Below, piece after piece: positions 24,397 to 32,005 of a stretch of DNA of 64,000 nt; positions within the stretch are counted from its first letter, which is position 1; every line of letters starts with the position of its first letter. Source of the DNA: Phycisphaerae bacterium (GTDB lineage: Bacteria; Planctomycetota; Phycisphaerae; Phycisphaerales; UBA1924); the NCBI GenBank assembly GCA_016793805.1, contig JAEUIZ010000031.1, forward strand, positions 1-64,000. The letters run 5' to 3'. The translations under genes and the position numbers were made by a program. The notes under the pieces were generated by a model that was not told the DNA's origin, did no database searches, and saw nothing but the letters and a program-made list of their open reading frames with translations.

Positions 24397-26139
24397 ATGA
24401 CCGTCGTCACCCGATTCGCGCCCTCGCCCACCGGCCACCTCCACATCGGGGGCGCCCGCAGCGCCCTGTTCTGCTGGGCCTACGCCAAGAAGCAGGGCGG
24501 GCGCTTCATGATCCGCATCGAGGACACCGACCAGGCGAGGTCGTCGGACGAGTCGGCACGCGGGATTCTGGAAGACCTCGCGTGGCTCGGGATCGACTGG
24601 GACGACGGGCCGGTGCTGCGGCTGCCCGACCGGACCATCGGCGAGGGCTCCCGCCCGGTTGGGCCGTTTTTCCAGGCCCAGCGTCTGGGGATCTACAACG
24701 CCTACATCGAGGACCTCTGCCGACGGGGCGTGGCGTACCCGGCCTTCGAGAACGCCGACGAACTCGATGCCAAGCGCAGAGCGGCGGTGGCGGCGAAGCG
24801 GACCTATCGCTACGAGCGACCGGCGGACGTGACGCCCGGGCGCTTCAGTGAGGACCGCTGGCGGCGGGCCACGGGCGGCGAGCCGCACGTCGTCCGGTTC
24901 GTCGCGCCGCACGAGGAGATCGTGGTCGCGGACCTGGTGCTGGGGGACGTGCGGATCGCGGCGGGCGAACTCGACGACTTCGTGCTGCGCAAGGCCGACG
25001 GGTTCCCGACGTACCACTTCGCGGTGGTGATCGACGACGAACTGATGGGCGTGACGCACGTCATGCGCGCGCAGGAGCACCTGGCGAACACCCCGCGGCA
25101 CGTGGCGATGCAGCGCTCGTTCGTGCGGCTCGACACGGGCAGGCCCTTCCGCACGCCCGCGTACGCGCACATGCCGCTGATCTTCAACATGGACGGGTCG
25201 AAGATGAGCAAGCGCGACAAGGCCAAGGCGGCCCGCAAGGCCGCCAAGGACGCGATCGCGAAGGGCTCGTCGTCGGGAGCGCTCGCGGCGGCGACGGGGC
25301 TGAATCCCGCGACGCTGGACCAGTTCCTCGCGGGCGAGAACGACAGTTTGGACGTGGCGCAGGCGCTCGGCGCGCACCTCAAGATCACGCTCCCCGAGGT
25401 CGAGATCTGGGACTTCCGCCAGAGCGGGTACGTGCCCGAGGCGATCATCAACTTCGTGTCGCTCCTGGGCTGGAACCCGGGGATGAAGCAGCCCGACGGG
25501 AAGGACCTGGAGAAGTTCGATCGGCACTTCCTCGCCGAGCATTTCTCGATCGAGCGGATCGGGCGGACCAACGCGAAGTTCGATCGCGCCAAACTGCTCT
25601 CGTTCAACGCCGATGCCATCGCGGGCCTCACGGACGACGAGTTCGCGCGGCGGTGGCTGGCGTGGCTGGCGGAGTATGAGCCGGACGCGCACGCGCGGCT
25701 GGCTCGCGCGCTGGGCGCCGGCGTCTCGCCGCGGCTGCTGGCGCTCACGCGGGCGCTCAAGCCCAGGGCCAAGACCTTCCGCGACGCGCTGCGGCCCGCC
25801 GCGTTCGCGCTCGTCCGCGACGACGAGTACGCCTTGGACCCCGCCGCGGTGGAGAAGAACCTGCGGGCCAACGGGGGCACGGGCCGGGCGCTGCTGGCCG
25901 AGGCTCGCGCGAGGCTCGACGCGCACGCCGACTGGGACGCCGCCGCGCTGAACGGGCTGATCGAGGCGATGGCCAAGGAGCGCGGGCTGCCCAATGCCGG
26001 ACCGATCGCGCAGGCCCTCCGCGTGGCGCTCACGGGCTCGGCGGTGAGCCCCGGGCTGGGCGAGACGCTGGCGGTGCTGGGCCGCGAGTCGGCGCTGCGG
26101 CGGATGGACCGCTGCCTGGCGTCGATCGCGGCACCGTGA
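24397..26139 (+). CDS. gltX: Glutamyl-tRNA synthetase with a C-terminal insertion
   Basis: GluRS charges tRNA-Glu. The 580-residue protein has the class I signature SPTGHLHIGG (residues 10-19), IRIEDTD, the aminoacid-site region YHFAVVIDD and KMSKR (about 269-273). The ATG at 24397 is the family start; a longer open frame upstream lacks homology. GluRS is normally 460-510 residues. Here about 70 residues lie between KMSKR and FVSLLGWNPG: a Lys/Ala-rich helix (KAKAARKAAKDAIAKG) then LNPATLDQFLAGENDS and an acidic/hydrophobic segment. I have seen this insert type in planctomycetal GluRS. Discriminating or non-discriminating specificity cannot be told by eye. Confidence 0.95.
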   Translation: MTVVTRFAPSPTGHLHIGGARSALFCWAYAKKQGGRFMIRIEDTDQARSSDESARGILEDLAWLGIDWDDGPVLRLPDRTIGEGSRPVGPFFQAQRLGIYNAYIEDLCRRGVAYPAFENADELDAKRRAAVAAKRTYRYERPADVTPGRFSEDRWRRATGGEPHVVRFVAPHEEIVVADLVLGDVRIAAGELDDFVLRKADGFPTYHFAVVIDDELMGVTHVMRAQEHLANTPRHVAMQRSFVRLDTGRPFRTPAYAHMPLIFNMDGSKMSKRDKAKAARKAAKDAIAKGSSSGALAAATGLNPATLDQFLAGENDSLDVAQALGAHLKITLPEVEIWDFRQSGYVPEAIINFVSLLGWNPGMKQPDGKDLEKFDRHFLAEHFSIERIGRTNAKFDRAKLLSFNADAIAGLTDDEFARRWLAWLAEYEPDAHARLARALGAGVSPRLLALTRALKPRAKTFRDALRPAAFALVRDDEYALDPAAVEKNLRANGGTGRALLAEARARLDAHADWDAAALNGLIEAMAKERGLPNAGPIAQALRVALTGSAVSPGLGETLAVLGRESALRRMDRCLASIAAP

Positions 26140-26188
26140 CGGGCGATGTGGCCGCTCGAGCCGCGCCGCATCGGACCTCCCGGCTAGA

Positions 26189-26348
26189 GTTGTGCGTTCG
26201 TGTAGCCGAGTCCTCGCCCGAAGGCGGGGAACGGGGGACCCAACCACGCCGCGAACCAATCGCGGCAGGGGCGCAGGAGCACCCGCTCCGGGCCACTTTC
26301 AGGGCCTAGCCCGTCAGCTAACCCCGTAGGCCGTTGAGAGTGCACGAC
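26189..26348 (+). ncRNA. ydaO/yuaA-type cyclic-di-AMP riboswitch (candidate)
   Basis: Two conserved blocks of the ydaO/yuaA class are present: AACGGGGGACCCAA at 26230-26243 and CCGTCAGCTAACCCCGTAGG at 26311-26330. The first block is preceded by a CGCC/GGCG mini-hairpin. GTTGTGC (26189-26195) pairs with GCACGAC (26342-26348) to close a P1 helix. Two internal hairpins (GGCC...GGCC near 26291-26306 and CGCG...CGCG near 26250-26266) fill the space. The next gene, 100 bases on, is a TrkH/KtrB potassium channel subunit, a classic target of this riboswitch. Cyclic-di-AMP binding normally lowers potassium-uptake expression. No U-tract terminator is evident, so control may be translational. Confidence 0.85.
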
Positions 26349-26448
26349 GTGTGAGCCCCGGCAATGCACCCGGCCCGCTCCCGTCCGTGCGGGTCTGGTG
26401 CCGTCGTTGCGCGCCGCGCGACGCTCGGCCGCTGCCGGAGCCTCGCGC

Positions 26449-27876
26449 ATGGAACCCGCGTCCCCCGATCCGTCCCGCTTCGCCGCCAAAGCACGCCGCC
26501 TTCGCCGACTCGCGAATAGAGGCATTGGCCTGCTCCGCCGGGGCACCCGCGCCTCCGGGCGCGCCCCGCTCGCATGGTGGGCACGCCGCCGACCGACGCA
26601 GCAACTGGCGCTGGGACTGGGGCTGTATGTCGCGCTGGGGTTTGCGGTGCTGTGCCTGCCGTGGTCGCGGGTGGGGCCGGCGCACCCGATCGACCACTTG
26701 TTCTCGGCGGTGAGCGCGATCTCGACGACGGGGCTGACGACGGTGAGCGTGGGGGACACGTACACGACGCTGGGCCAGGCGACGCTGCTGGTGCTGTTCC
26801 AGATCGGGGGCGTGGGATTCATGACGATCTCGTCGGTGCTGATCCTGGCGCGGGGTAAGTCGCTCTCGGAGGGGCGTCTGGGCGTGCTCCGCGCGGGGTT
26901 CTCGCTCCCGCACTACTTCGTGGTGCAGCACTTCCTGGTGCAGGTGGTGGTCTTCACGCTCGCGTGCGAGGCCGCGGGCACGCTGCTGCTCTGGTGGCGG
27001 TTTGACGCGGCGGGCCTCCCGGGCGCGCTGTGGTCGGCGATCTTCCACTCCGTGTCCGCGTTCGCGACGGCGGGCTTCAGCCTCTCGAACACGAGCCTCG
27101 AGCCCTTCGCCCACGACTGGGTCGTGAACCTGACGATCGGGGGGCTGTGCTACGCGGGGGCGATCGGATTCATCGTGGTTCAGGACGTGTGGTACTCGGT
27201 CAAGTTGCGCGAGCGGATGCTCACGTTTACCTCGGCCGTCATCCTCTGGATGACCGCCGCGGTGTTTGTGCTGGGCACGCTCGCGCTCGTGCTGCTCGAG
27301 CCGAGCCTGGGGCGCCTGCCGCTTGGGGAGCGCGTGCTCGCAGCGGCCTTCCAGACCATGACCGCCTCGAGCACCGCCGGGTTCAACACGGTCCCGATCG
27401 GGGCGCTCTCGCCCGCCGCGCTCTGCGTCCTCATGCTCGCCATGCTCATCGGCGCCTCGCCCAGCGGCACCGGCGGGGGCATCAAGACCACGACCGTTTC
27501 GGCGATCCTGGGCAATCTCATGAGCGTCCTCCGCGGGCGATCGGCGATCAGGTGGCTCGGGCACGAGATCCCGCTGGCGCGCGTGCTGTGGGCCTTCGCG
27601 TCCACGTCGCTGTACCTCATCGGGCTGGCGCTGGGCGTGCTGCTGCTCGCCGCGACGGAGCATGCTCCCTTCCTCTCCATCGTCTTTGAGGCCGCCAGCG
27701 CCATCGGGACCGTCGGGCTCTCGCTCGGGCTGACCTCCGACCTCTCGCTCGCGGGCAAGGTCGTGGTCATCGCGCTGATGTTCGTGGGCCGATGCGGGCC
27801 GCTGACCATCGGGCTGGCGCTGCTCCGACCTCTTCCCCAGGCGGGGTCCACACGCTCCGACGATCTGGCGGTCTGA
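26449..27876 (+). CDS. TrkH/KtrB-family potassium channel subunit
   Basis: A 475-residue ion-conducting subunit of a potassium-uptake system. Four pore loops are visible with their selectivity-filter glycines: AISTTGLTTV, SAFATAGFSL, ASSTAGFNTV and AIGTVGLSLG, each flanked by membrane helices. The ATG at 26449 has GGAG eight bases upstream; a GTG at 26398 is possible but adds unconserved residues. An Arg-rich N-terminus (about 45 residues) precedes the first helix. The regulatory TrkA/KtrA subunit is not adjacent. The upstream cyclic-di-AMP riboswitch ties expression to turgor signalling. Confidence 0.93.
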   Translation: MEPASPDPSRFAAKARRLRRLANRGIGLLRRGTRASGRAPLAWWARRRPTQQLALGLGLYVALGFAVLCLPWSRVGPAHPIDHLFSAVSAISTTGLTTVSVGDTYTTLGQATLLVLFQIGGVGFMTISSVLILARGKSLSEGRLGVLRAGFSLPHYFVVQHFLVQVVVFTLACEAAGTLLLWWRFDAAGLPGALWSAIFHSVSAFATAGFSLSNTSLEPFAHDWVVNLTIGGLCYAGAIGFIVVQDVWYSVKLRERMLTFTSAVILWMTAAVFVLGTLALVLLEPSLGRLPLGERVLAAAFQTMTASSTAGFNTVPIGALSPAALCVLMLAMLIGASPSGTGGGIKTTTVSAILGNLMSVLRGRSAIRWLGHEIPLARVLWAFASTSLYLIGLALGVLLLAATEHAPFLSIVFEAASAIGTVGLSLGLTSDLSLAGKVVVIALMFVGRCGPLTIGLALLRPLPQAGSTRSDDLAV

Positions 27877-27878
27877 GG

Positions 27879-27937
27879 CGGGCGGGGGCGCAGGGGGGGA
27901 GGCGGGGAGGAGGGGAGTGGGGGGGAGGGGGGGCGCG
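27879..27937 (+). repeat. G-rich tract with quadruplex potential
   Basis: About 59 bases just after the trkH stop consist almost only of G with isolated A, C and T, and contain several runs of four to seven G. Several G-quadruplex or slippage structures are possible. It separates trkH from the PEP-CTERM cluster. No stem-loop terminator is visible here, so the tract may itself impede transcription. Confidence 0.6.
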
Positions 27938-28070
27938 CGAATCCCGGGCGATGCGGGCCGACTCGCCCGTTCAGGTTCTCCTTCCTCCTTCGCAGTCATG
28001 GCGTCGGGACGATCGAGCACGCGGCGTCGCGGGCCCCTCCCCCGAAGTGTGTGACCGAAAGGAGTACTCC

Positions 28071-28694
28071 GTGCTTCGTACCGCCCTCGCCTCGGCCGTC
28101 GTCCTTGCAGCCGCCATTCCGGCCTCCGCCTCCATCATCGGGACCACCGGGAGCGCCCAGCAGATCGCGGCGCCGCCCTCCTGCTTCCCCGGGGCCCTGA
28201 TCAACCCTCTCGTCCAAGTCTGGGACGAGCAGCAGGGCCGGCCCTCGTCCGCCACCCTCTGCGACATGACCGTCAACGCCAGCATCGTCACCACCGGCGG
28301 TGTGGGTGCCACGCCGGGCGTCATCTCCGGCGTCGTCGACAGCCACTTCATCCACTACGACTTCCCGGGCGGGCCCGCCGTGTCTGGCACGGTCACCTTC
28401 TCGGGCACCATCGTCGGCGTCGCCTACCAGGACCAGTTCCTCGACCTCTCCGACGGCTTCGGGGCCTTCGGCACGGCCTATCCCACCGGATTCACCACCC
28501 GCGGATGGAACCAGGTCGGCAGCATCGCCATCAGCGGCAACACGCTCTCGTTCAACTTTGTGCCCAACGCCGCGGGCCTGATCGATCCCGAGCAGGTCCG
28601 TGTGTTCACGCAACCGGTCCCGACGCCGGGCACCGCCGCGCTCGCCGGCTTGGGCGCTCTGGCCCTCATCCGCCGTCACCGCCGCTCGAAGTGA
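28071..28694 (+). CDS. PEP-CTERM protein, tandem paralogue 1
   Basis: A 207-residue secreted protein. The GTG at 28071 follows GAAAGGAGTACTCC, the same leader pattern as in the next two genes. The signal peptide ends ASAS, followed by IIGTTGSAQQIAAPPSCFPG. A beta-rich domain contains VDSHFIHYDFPGG, GTVTFSGTIVGVAYQD and LDLSDGFGAFGTAYPTGF. The C-terminus VPTPGTAALAGLGALALIRRHRR is a PEP-CTERM-like anchor. It shares nearly the whole sequence plan with the genes at 28762 and 29607. No known domain name fits. Confidence 0.82.
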   Translation: MLRTALASAVVLAAAIPASASIIGTTGSAQQIAAPPSCFPGALINPLVQVWDEQQGRPSSATLCDMTVNASIVTTGGVGATPGVISGVVDSHFIHYDFPGGPAVSGTVTFSGTIVGVAYQDQFLDLSDGFGAFGTAYPTGFTTRGWNQVGSIAISGNTLSFNFVPNAAGLIDPEQVRVFTQPVPTPGTAALAGLGALALIRRHRRSK

Positions 28695-28761
28695 GCGGTC
28701 CCGCCATTCCCTCCCTCGTCCCCCGCCTCCAGCACGCCGCATCCCACTGAAAGGAACACTC

Positions 28762-29382
28762 ATGCGTACGCCCGCTCTCGCCTCCGTCTTCGTCCTCGCC
28801 GCCGCGCTCCCCGCGTCCGCCTCGATCATCGGGACCACCGGCATGGCGCAGCAGATCGCCGCGCCACCGTCCTGCTTCCCGGGGCTTCTCCAGGCTCCGC
28901 AGGTCCTCTGCTGGGACGAGCAGCAGGGCCGGGGAACCACCGCAACCCCCGTGGACATGACCGTCAACCCCAGCGCCGTGGTCTCCGGCGTCGGCGCGAC
29001 CCCCGGCGTGCTCTCGGGCGTCTTTGACAGCCACTTCATGCACTTCGACTTCCCGGGCATCGCGCCCCTCTTCGGCACCATCACCTTCAGCAACACCATC
29101 GTCGGCGTCGCCTACCAGGACACCTTCCTCGACCTCTCCGACGGCTTCGGATCCTTTGGCACCGCCTACCCCACCGGCCTCAACCTCCGCGGATGGAACC
29201 AGCAGACAAGCATCTCGATCAACGGCGCCACCCTCACCTTCAACATCGTCGGCAACCCCGCGGGCCAACTCGACATCGAGCAGATCCGCGTCTTCACGGC
29301 CCCCGTTCCCGCACCCGGAGCCGTGGCCCTCGCCAGCCTCGGCGGCCTGGCGCTGTTCCGCCGCCGTCGGCGCGCTCTCTAG
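28762..29382 (+). CDS. PEP-CTERM protein, tandem paralogue 2
   Basis: A 206-residue paralogue of the preceding gene, starting at an ATG after GAAAGGAACACTC. It repeats the same blocks: IIGTTGMAQQIAAPPSCFPG, CWDEQQGRGTT, VDMTVNPSAVVSGVGATPG, FDSHFMHFDFPG, LDLSDGFGSFGTAYPTGL, ending VPAPGAVALASLGGLALFRRRRR. It is clearly closer to paralogue 1 than to paralogue 3, so this duplication is the more recent. A hairpin terminator follows at 29432. Confidence 0.82.
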   Translation: MRTPALASVFVLAAALPASASIIGTTGMAQQIAAPPSCFPGLLQAPQVLCWDEQQGRGTTATPVDMTVNPSAVVSGVGATPGVLSGVFDSHFMHFDFPGIAPLFGTITFSNTIVGVAYQDTFLDLSDGFGSFGTAYPTGLNLRGWNQQTSISINGATLTFNIVGNPAGQLDIEQIRVFTAPVPAPGAVALASLGGLALFRRRRRAL

Positions 29383-29431
29383 CCCCGGCGCACCCTCGCC
29401 GACTTTGACCCCATCACGCTCTCTCCTCCGC

Positions 29432-29470
29432 GGCGGACGCTCCCTTCAGCGGGAACGTCCGCCGTTGTTT
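29432..29470 (+). terminator. Probable intrinsic terminator after PEP-CTERM paralogue 2
   Basis: GGCGGACG (29432-29439) pairs with CGTCCGCC (29456-29463). An inner TCCC/GGGA helix lies around a short loop, and GTTGTTTGTG follows. It would separate paralogue 2 from paralogue 3. Confidence 0.6.
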
Positions 29471-29606
29471 GTGCGCCGGACGCGGTGGGGGCTCCGCCTC
29501 GAGCGAGATCGTTCGATGCTTCGCGTTCAGGTGGGTCGCGCGCCGTCGCAATCAGGTTGAGCCAGGCGTCGTGCCCGGCACGAGCACTCGATCGAAAGGA
29601 CCTCCC

Positions 29607-30230
29607 ATGCGTCTCCTCCTCCCTGCCGTTGCCGCCCCGCTGCTCCTCGCCGCGTCCGCCCAGGCGTCCATCGTGAGTTGGACCGGCATGACGACCTACC
29701 TCGCATCGCCCCCGCCCGCGTGCACGCCGGGCGCGCTCACGGGCCTCACCCTCTATTGCTGGGACGAGGCCATCAACGCGCCCACCGGCGGCGTGCCCAT
29801 GCAGATGTCCGTCAACCCCTCGGCCGTCGTCAACAACGTCGGCGCCACGCCCGGCGCCCCGCCCGCCTTCGTCGACAGCCACTTCCTCCACCTCGAGGGC
29901 CCCGTGCCCGCCATGGTCATCGGCACCATCACCTTCAGCGCGAACATCATCGGCGTCTACTACGACAACATCCCGCTCGACCTCACCGACGCCACGCTCG
30001 GGAGTTCGTCCACCGTCTACCCCACGTCCTTCCCCCAGCGAGGCTGGAACGGCTTCCGGACCATCTCCATCAACGGGCCCACCCTGACCTACGAACTGCA
30101 GCCTGGCGTCAACAACGGCGGCGTCCTCGAGCAACTCCGCGTCGTCATTCCCGCGACTCCCGCGCCCGGCACGGTCGCGCTCGCCGGCATGGGAGCCCTC
30201 TGCTGCCTCCGCCGCGCCCGTCGCCGATAG
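29607..30230 (+). CDS. PEP-CTERM protein, tandem paralogue 3
   Basis: A 207-residue, more diverged copy of the two preceding genes, starting at an ATG after GAAAGGACCTCCC. The signal peptide ends AQAS. Shared blocks are IVSWTGMTTYLASPPPACTPG, LYCWDEA, MSVNPSAVVNNVGATPG, VDSHFLHLEG, GTITFSANIIGVYYDN and YPTSFPQRGWNG, ending TPAPGTVALAGMGALCCLRRARRR. The last hydrophobic segment holds two cysteines, unlike its sisters. It follows a terminator and so probably has its own promoter in the 29471-29606 gap. Confidence 0.8.
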   Translation: MRLLLPAVAAPLLLAASAQASIVSWTGMTTYLASPPPACTPGALTGLTLYCWDEAINAPTGGVPMQMSVNPSAVVNNVGATPGAPPAFVDSHFLHLEGPVPAMVIGTITFSANIIGVYYDNIPLDLTDATLGSSSTVYPTSFPQRGWNGFRTISINGPTLTYELQPGVNNGGVLEQLRVVIPATPAPGTVALAGMGALCCLRRARRR

Positions 30231-30357
30231 CAGCGTCCCATCCACGCACGGCGTGCGGCAGGCGAACACCTTCTCTCGCTCCTTTCCCACGGCCGGGTCT
30301 GGTCTTCAGACGCGGCCGTGGTTTATTGCGCTCCCCACCCACCACCGGGAGCCCGCC

Positions 30358-30942
30358 GTGCCGATCCGTTCCGCCTCGCTCGCCGCGGCCGCGCAGTTGG
30401 TCCTCGTCGCCGGCGCTGCCGCCCAGTATTCCTCCAACTCCGCCGCCAACCTCTTCATCGCCGACCTCCCCAACGACCAGGTCCAGCCCAAGGTCGTCGC
30501 CCATCCCGACGGCGGGTGCTACGTCTTTGGGACCGACACCCGCTCCGCGACCACCCACGTCGTCTTTGGCGGCAAGGTCTCCGGCGCCGGCACCCTCGAT
30601 TGGTCGAACATCCCCTCGTCCACCGTCGTCACCAAGTCCCGCCTCTGGGTCGCCCTCAGTTCCTGCGGCTACGCCATCCTCGCCTGGCACAACGGCGCCG
30701 TCGGATCCGCCGACATCCAGGCCCAGAACGTCAACGCCGACGGGTCGCTCGGGCTCTGCTACGCCAACTGCGACTGCTCGATGGTCGCCCCCATCCTCAA
30801 CGTCAACGACTTCGTGTGCTTCATCAACCGCTTCGGCGAGGAGAGCCCCTACGCCAACTGCGACGCGAGCACCATCCCGCCCGTGCTCAACGTCAACGAC
30901 TTCCTGTGCTTCATGAACGCGTTCAGCGCGGGATGTACGTAA
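30358..30942 (+). CDS. Secreted protein with two dockerin-like motifs
   Basis: A 194-residue secreted protein. The GTG at 30358 follows CCGGGAG and begins a signal peptide ending AAAQY. The middle (NLFIADLPNDQVQPKVVA, DGGCYVFGTD, ...AILAWHNGAVG) is one incomplete propeller-like module seen at greater length in other Phycisphaerae secreted proteins. The C-terminus has two copies of the Cys/Asn/Asp motif: YANCDCSMVAPILNVNDFVC and YANCDASTIPPVLNVNDFLC, each followed by an aromatic helix. The Asp/Asn spacing suggests calcium binding as in dockerins. The short body suggests loss of internal repeats. Confidence 0.75.
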   Translation: MPIRSASLAAAAQLVLVAGAAAQYSSNSAANLFIADLPNDQVQPKVVAHPDGGCYVFGTDTRSATTHVVFGGKVSGAGTLDWSNIPSSTVVTKSRLWVALSSCGYAILAWHNGAVGSADIQAQNVNADGSLGLCYANCDCSMVAPILNVNDFVCFINRFGEESPYANCDASTIPPVLNVNDFLCFMNAFSAGCT

Positions 30943-30945
30943 GCC

Positions 30946-31167
30946 TCAGCCCGCCCCGCATCCGCCCTGGCGCTTGCCGCACGCGCACGAGCCGGTGTGG
31001 ACGTGACCGCCCGCGCCGCCGGCACCCCCGGACGCGAACACCGAGTGCTTCCGCGTGAAGACCCGACCCTTGCCCTCCGGGTCCGGCACGGGCTTGTCCG
31101 CGTCCTTCGCCGGACGCAGCAACTCCACCACCGTCCCGTCCTCAGCCTCATACTCGTACAGCGGCAT
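30946..31167 (-). CDS. FmdB-like small protein lacking the usual zinc knuckle
   Basis: A 73-residue protein beginning MPLYEYEAEDGTVVEL, the strand that opens FmdB-family zinc ribbons. The first CxxC pair that normally follows (as in YEYxCxxCG) is missing, and Cys appear only at the end (SCACGKRQGGCG) after a Gly-rich stretch with a His (GGHVHTG). GGAGAGGTCAC precedes the ATG at 31167. FmdB proteins are small putative regulators. Loss of the first cysteine pair suggests another fold or metal site. It converges on the dockerin-tailed gene three bases away. Confidence 0.7.
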   Translation of the reverse strand: MPLYEYEAEDGTVVELLRPAKDADKPVPDPEGKGRVFTRKHSVFASGGAGGAGGHVHTGSCACGKRQGGCGAG

Positions 31168-31276
31168 GTGACCTCTCCTGACCCGCGGCATCCAAGGCGT
31201 CTCAGCGTTCTGTGCCGTTCCCACGTCGTCCGCGGCCGCGGCCCGTTCGTTCATGCTAGCCCCCCAACAATCCCCC

Positions 31277-31984
31277 ATGAACATCGACTTCCAAGGCCGA
31301 ACCGTCGTCGTCACCGGGGGCACCGGCGCGCTCGGGTCTGCCGTCGTGGGCCTGCTCCTCGAGTCCGGCGGGTCGTGCGTCGTCCCCGTCCACGCCCGCG
31401 AGGAACTCGCCCGCTTCCCGCACACCCAGCACGCCCGTGTCCGCATCGTCGAGGGCGTGGACCTTTCCGACGACGCGGCGGTGTCGCGCTTCTACGCCGC
31501 CGCGGGTGGCCTCTGGGCCTCCATCCACATCGCCGGCGGCTTCGCGATGGCCCCGATCGCCGAGACCACCGGCGACCTCCTCCGCCAGCAGTTCGCGACC
31601 AACGTGCTGACCTGCGCTAACTGCTGCCGCGAGGCGGTGCGGGCGATGCGGGCGGCCAAGGTCGCGGGCCGGATCGTCAACGTCGCGGCCCGTCCGGGGC
31701 TCGAGCCCGAGCAGGGGGCGGGCATGTCGGCGTACACCATCGCCAAGGCCGGCGTTGCGGCGCTGACGCGCTGCCTCGCCGCCGAACTCGCGCCCGAGGG
31801 CATCTGGGTGAACGCGGTGGTGCCCTCGATCATGGACACGCCCGCAAACCGCCGCGCCATGCCCGGCGCCAACCACGACGCCTGGCCCAAACTCGCCGAC
31901 GTGGCGGCCACCATCGCGTTCCTCGCCTCGCCGCAGAACGCCGTCACCCGCGGGGGCCTCGTCCCCGTCTACGGCAGGGTCTAG
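31277..31984 (+). CDS. Short-chain dehydrogenase/reductase with altered catalytic serine
   Basis: A 235-residue Rossmann-fold oxidoreductase. The cofactor motif TGGTGALG (residues 15-22) and the catalytic YTIAK motif (in SAYTIAKAGVAAL) are present. The catalytic serine strand, usually NxSS, reads VNVAARPG, so the Ser is replaced by Ala. The ATG at 31277 is chosen because the SDR core starts there; an ATG eight codons upstream is less likely. The substrate is unknown. It is followed after 21 bases by a HIT gene. Confidence 0.85.
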   Translation: MNIDFQGRTVVVTGGTGALGSAVVGLLLESGGSCVVPVHAREELARFPHTQHARVRIVEGVDLSDDAAVSRFYAAAGGLWASIHIAGGFAMAPIAETTGDLLRQQFATNVLTCANCCREAVRAMRAAKVAGRIVNVAARPGLEPEQGAGMSAYTIAKAGVAALTRCLAAELAPEGIWVNAVVPSIMDTPANRRAMPGANHDAWPKLADVAATIAFLASPQNAVTRGGLVPVYGRV

Positions 31985-32005
31985 GCCCGCCCGTACAATC
32001 CGGGC

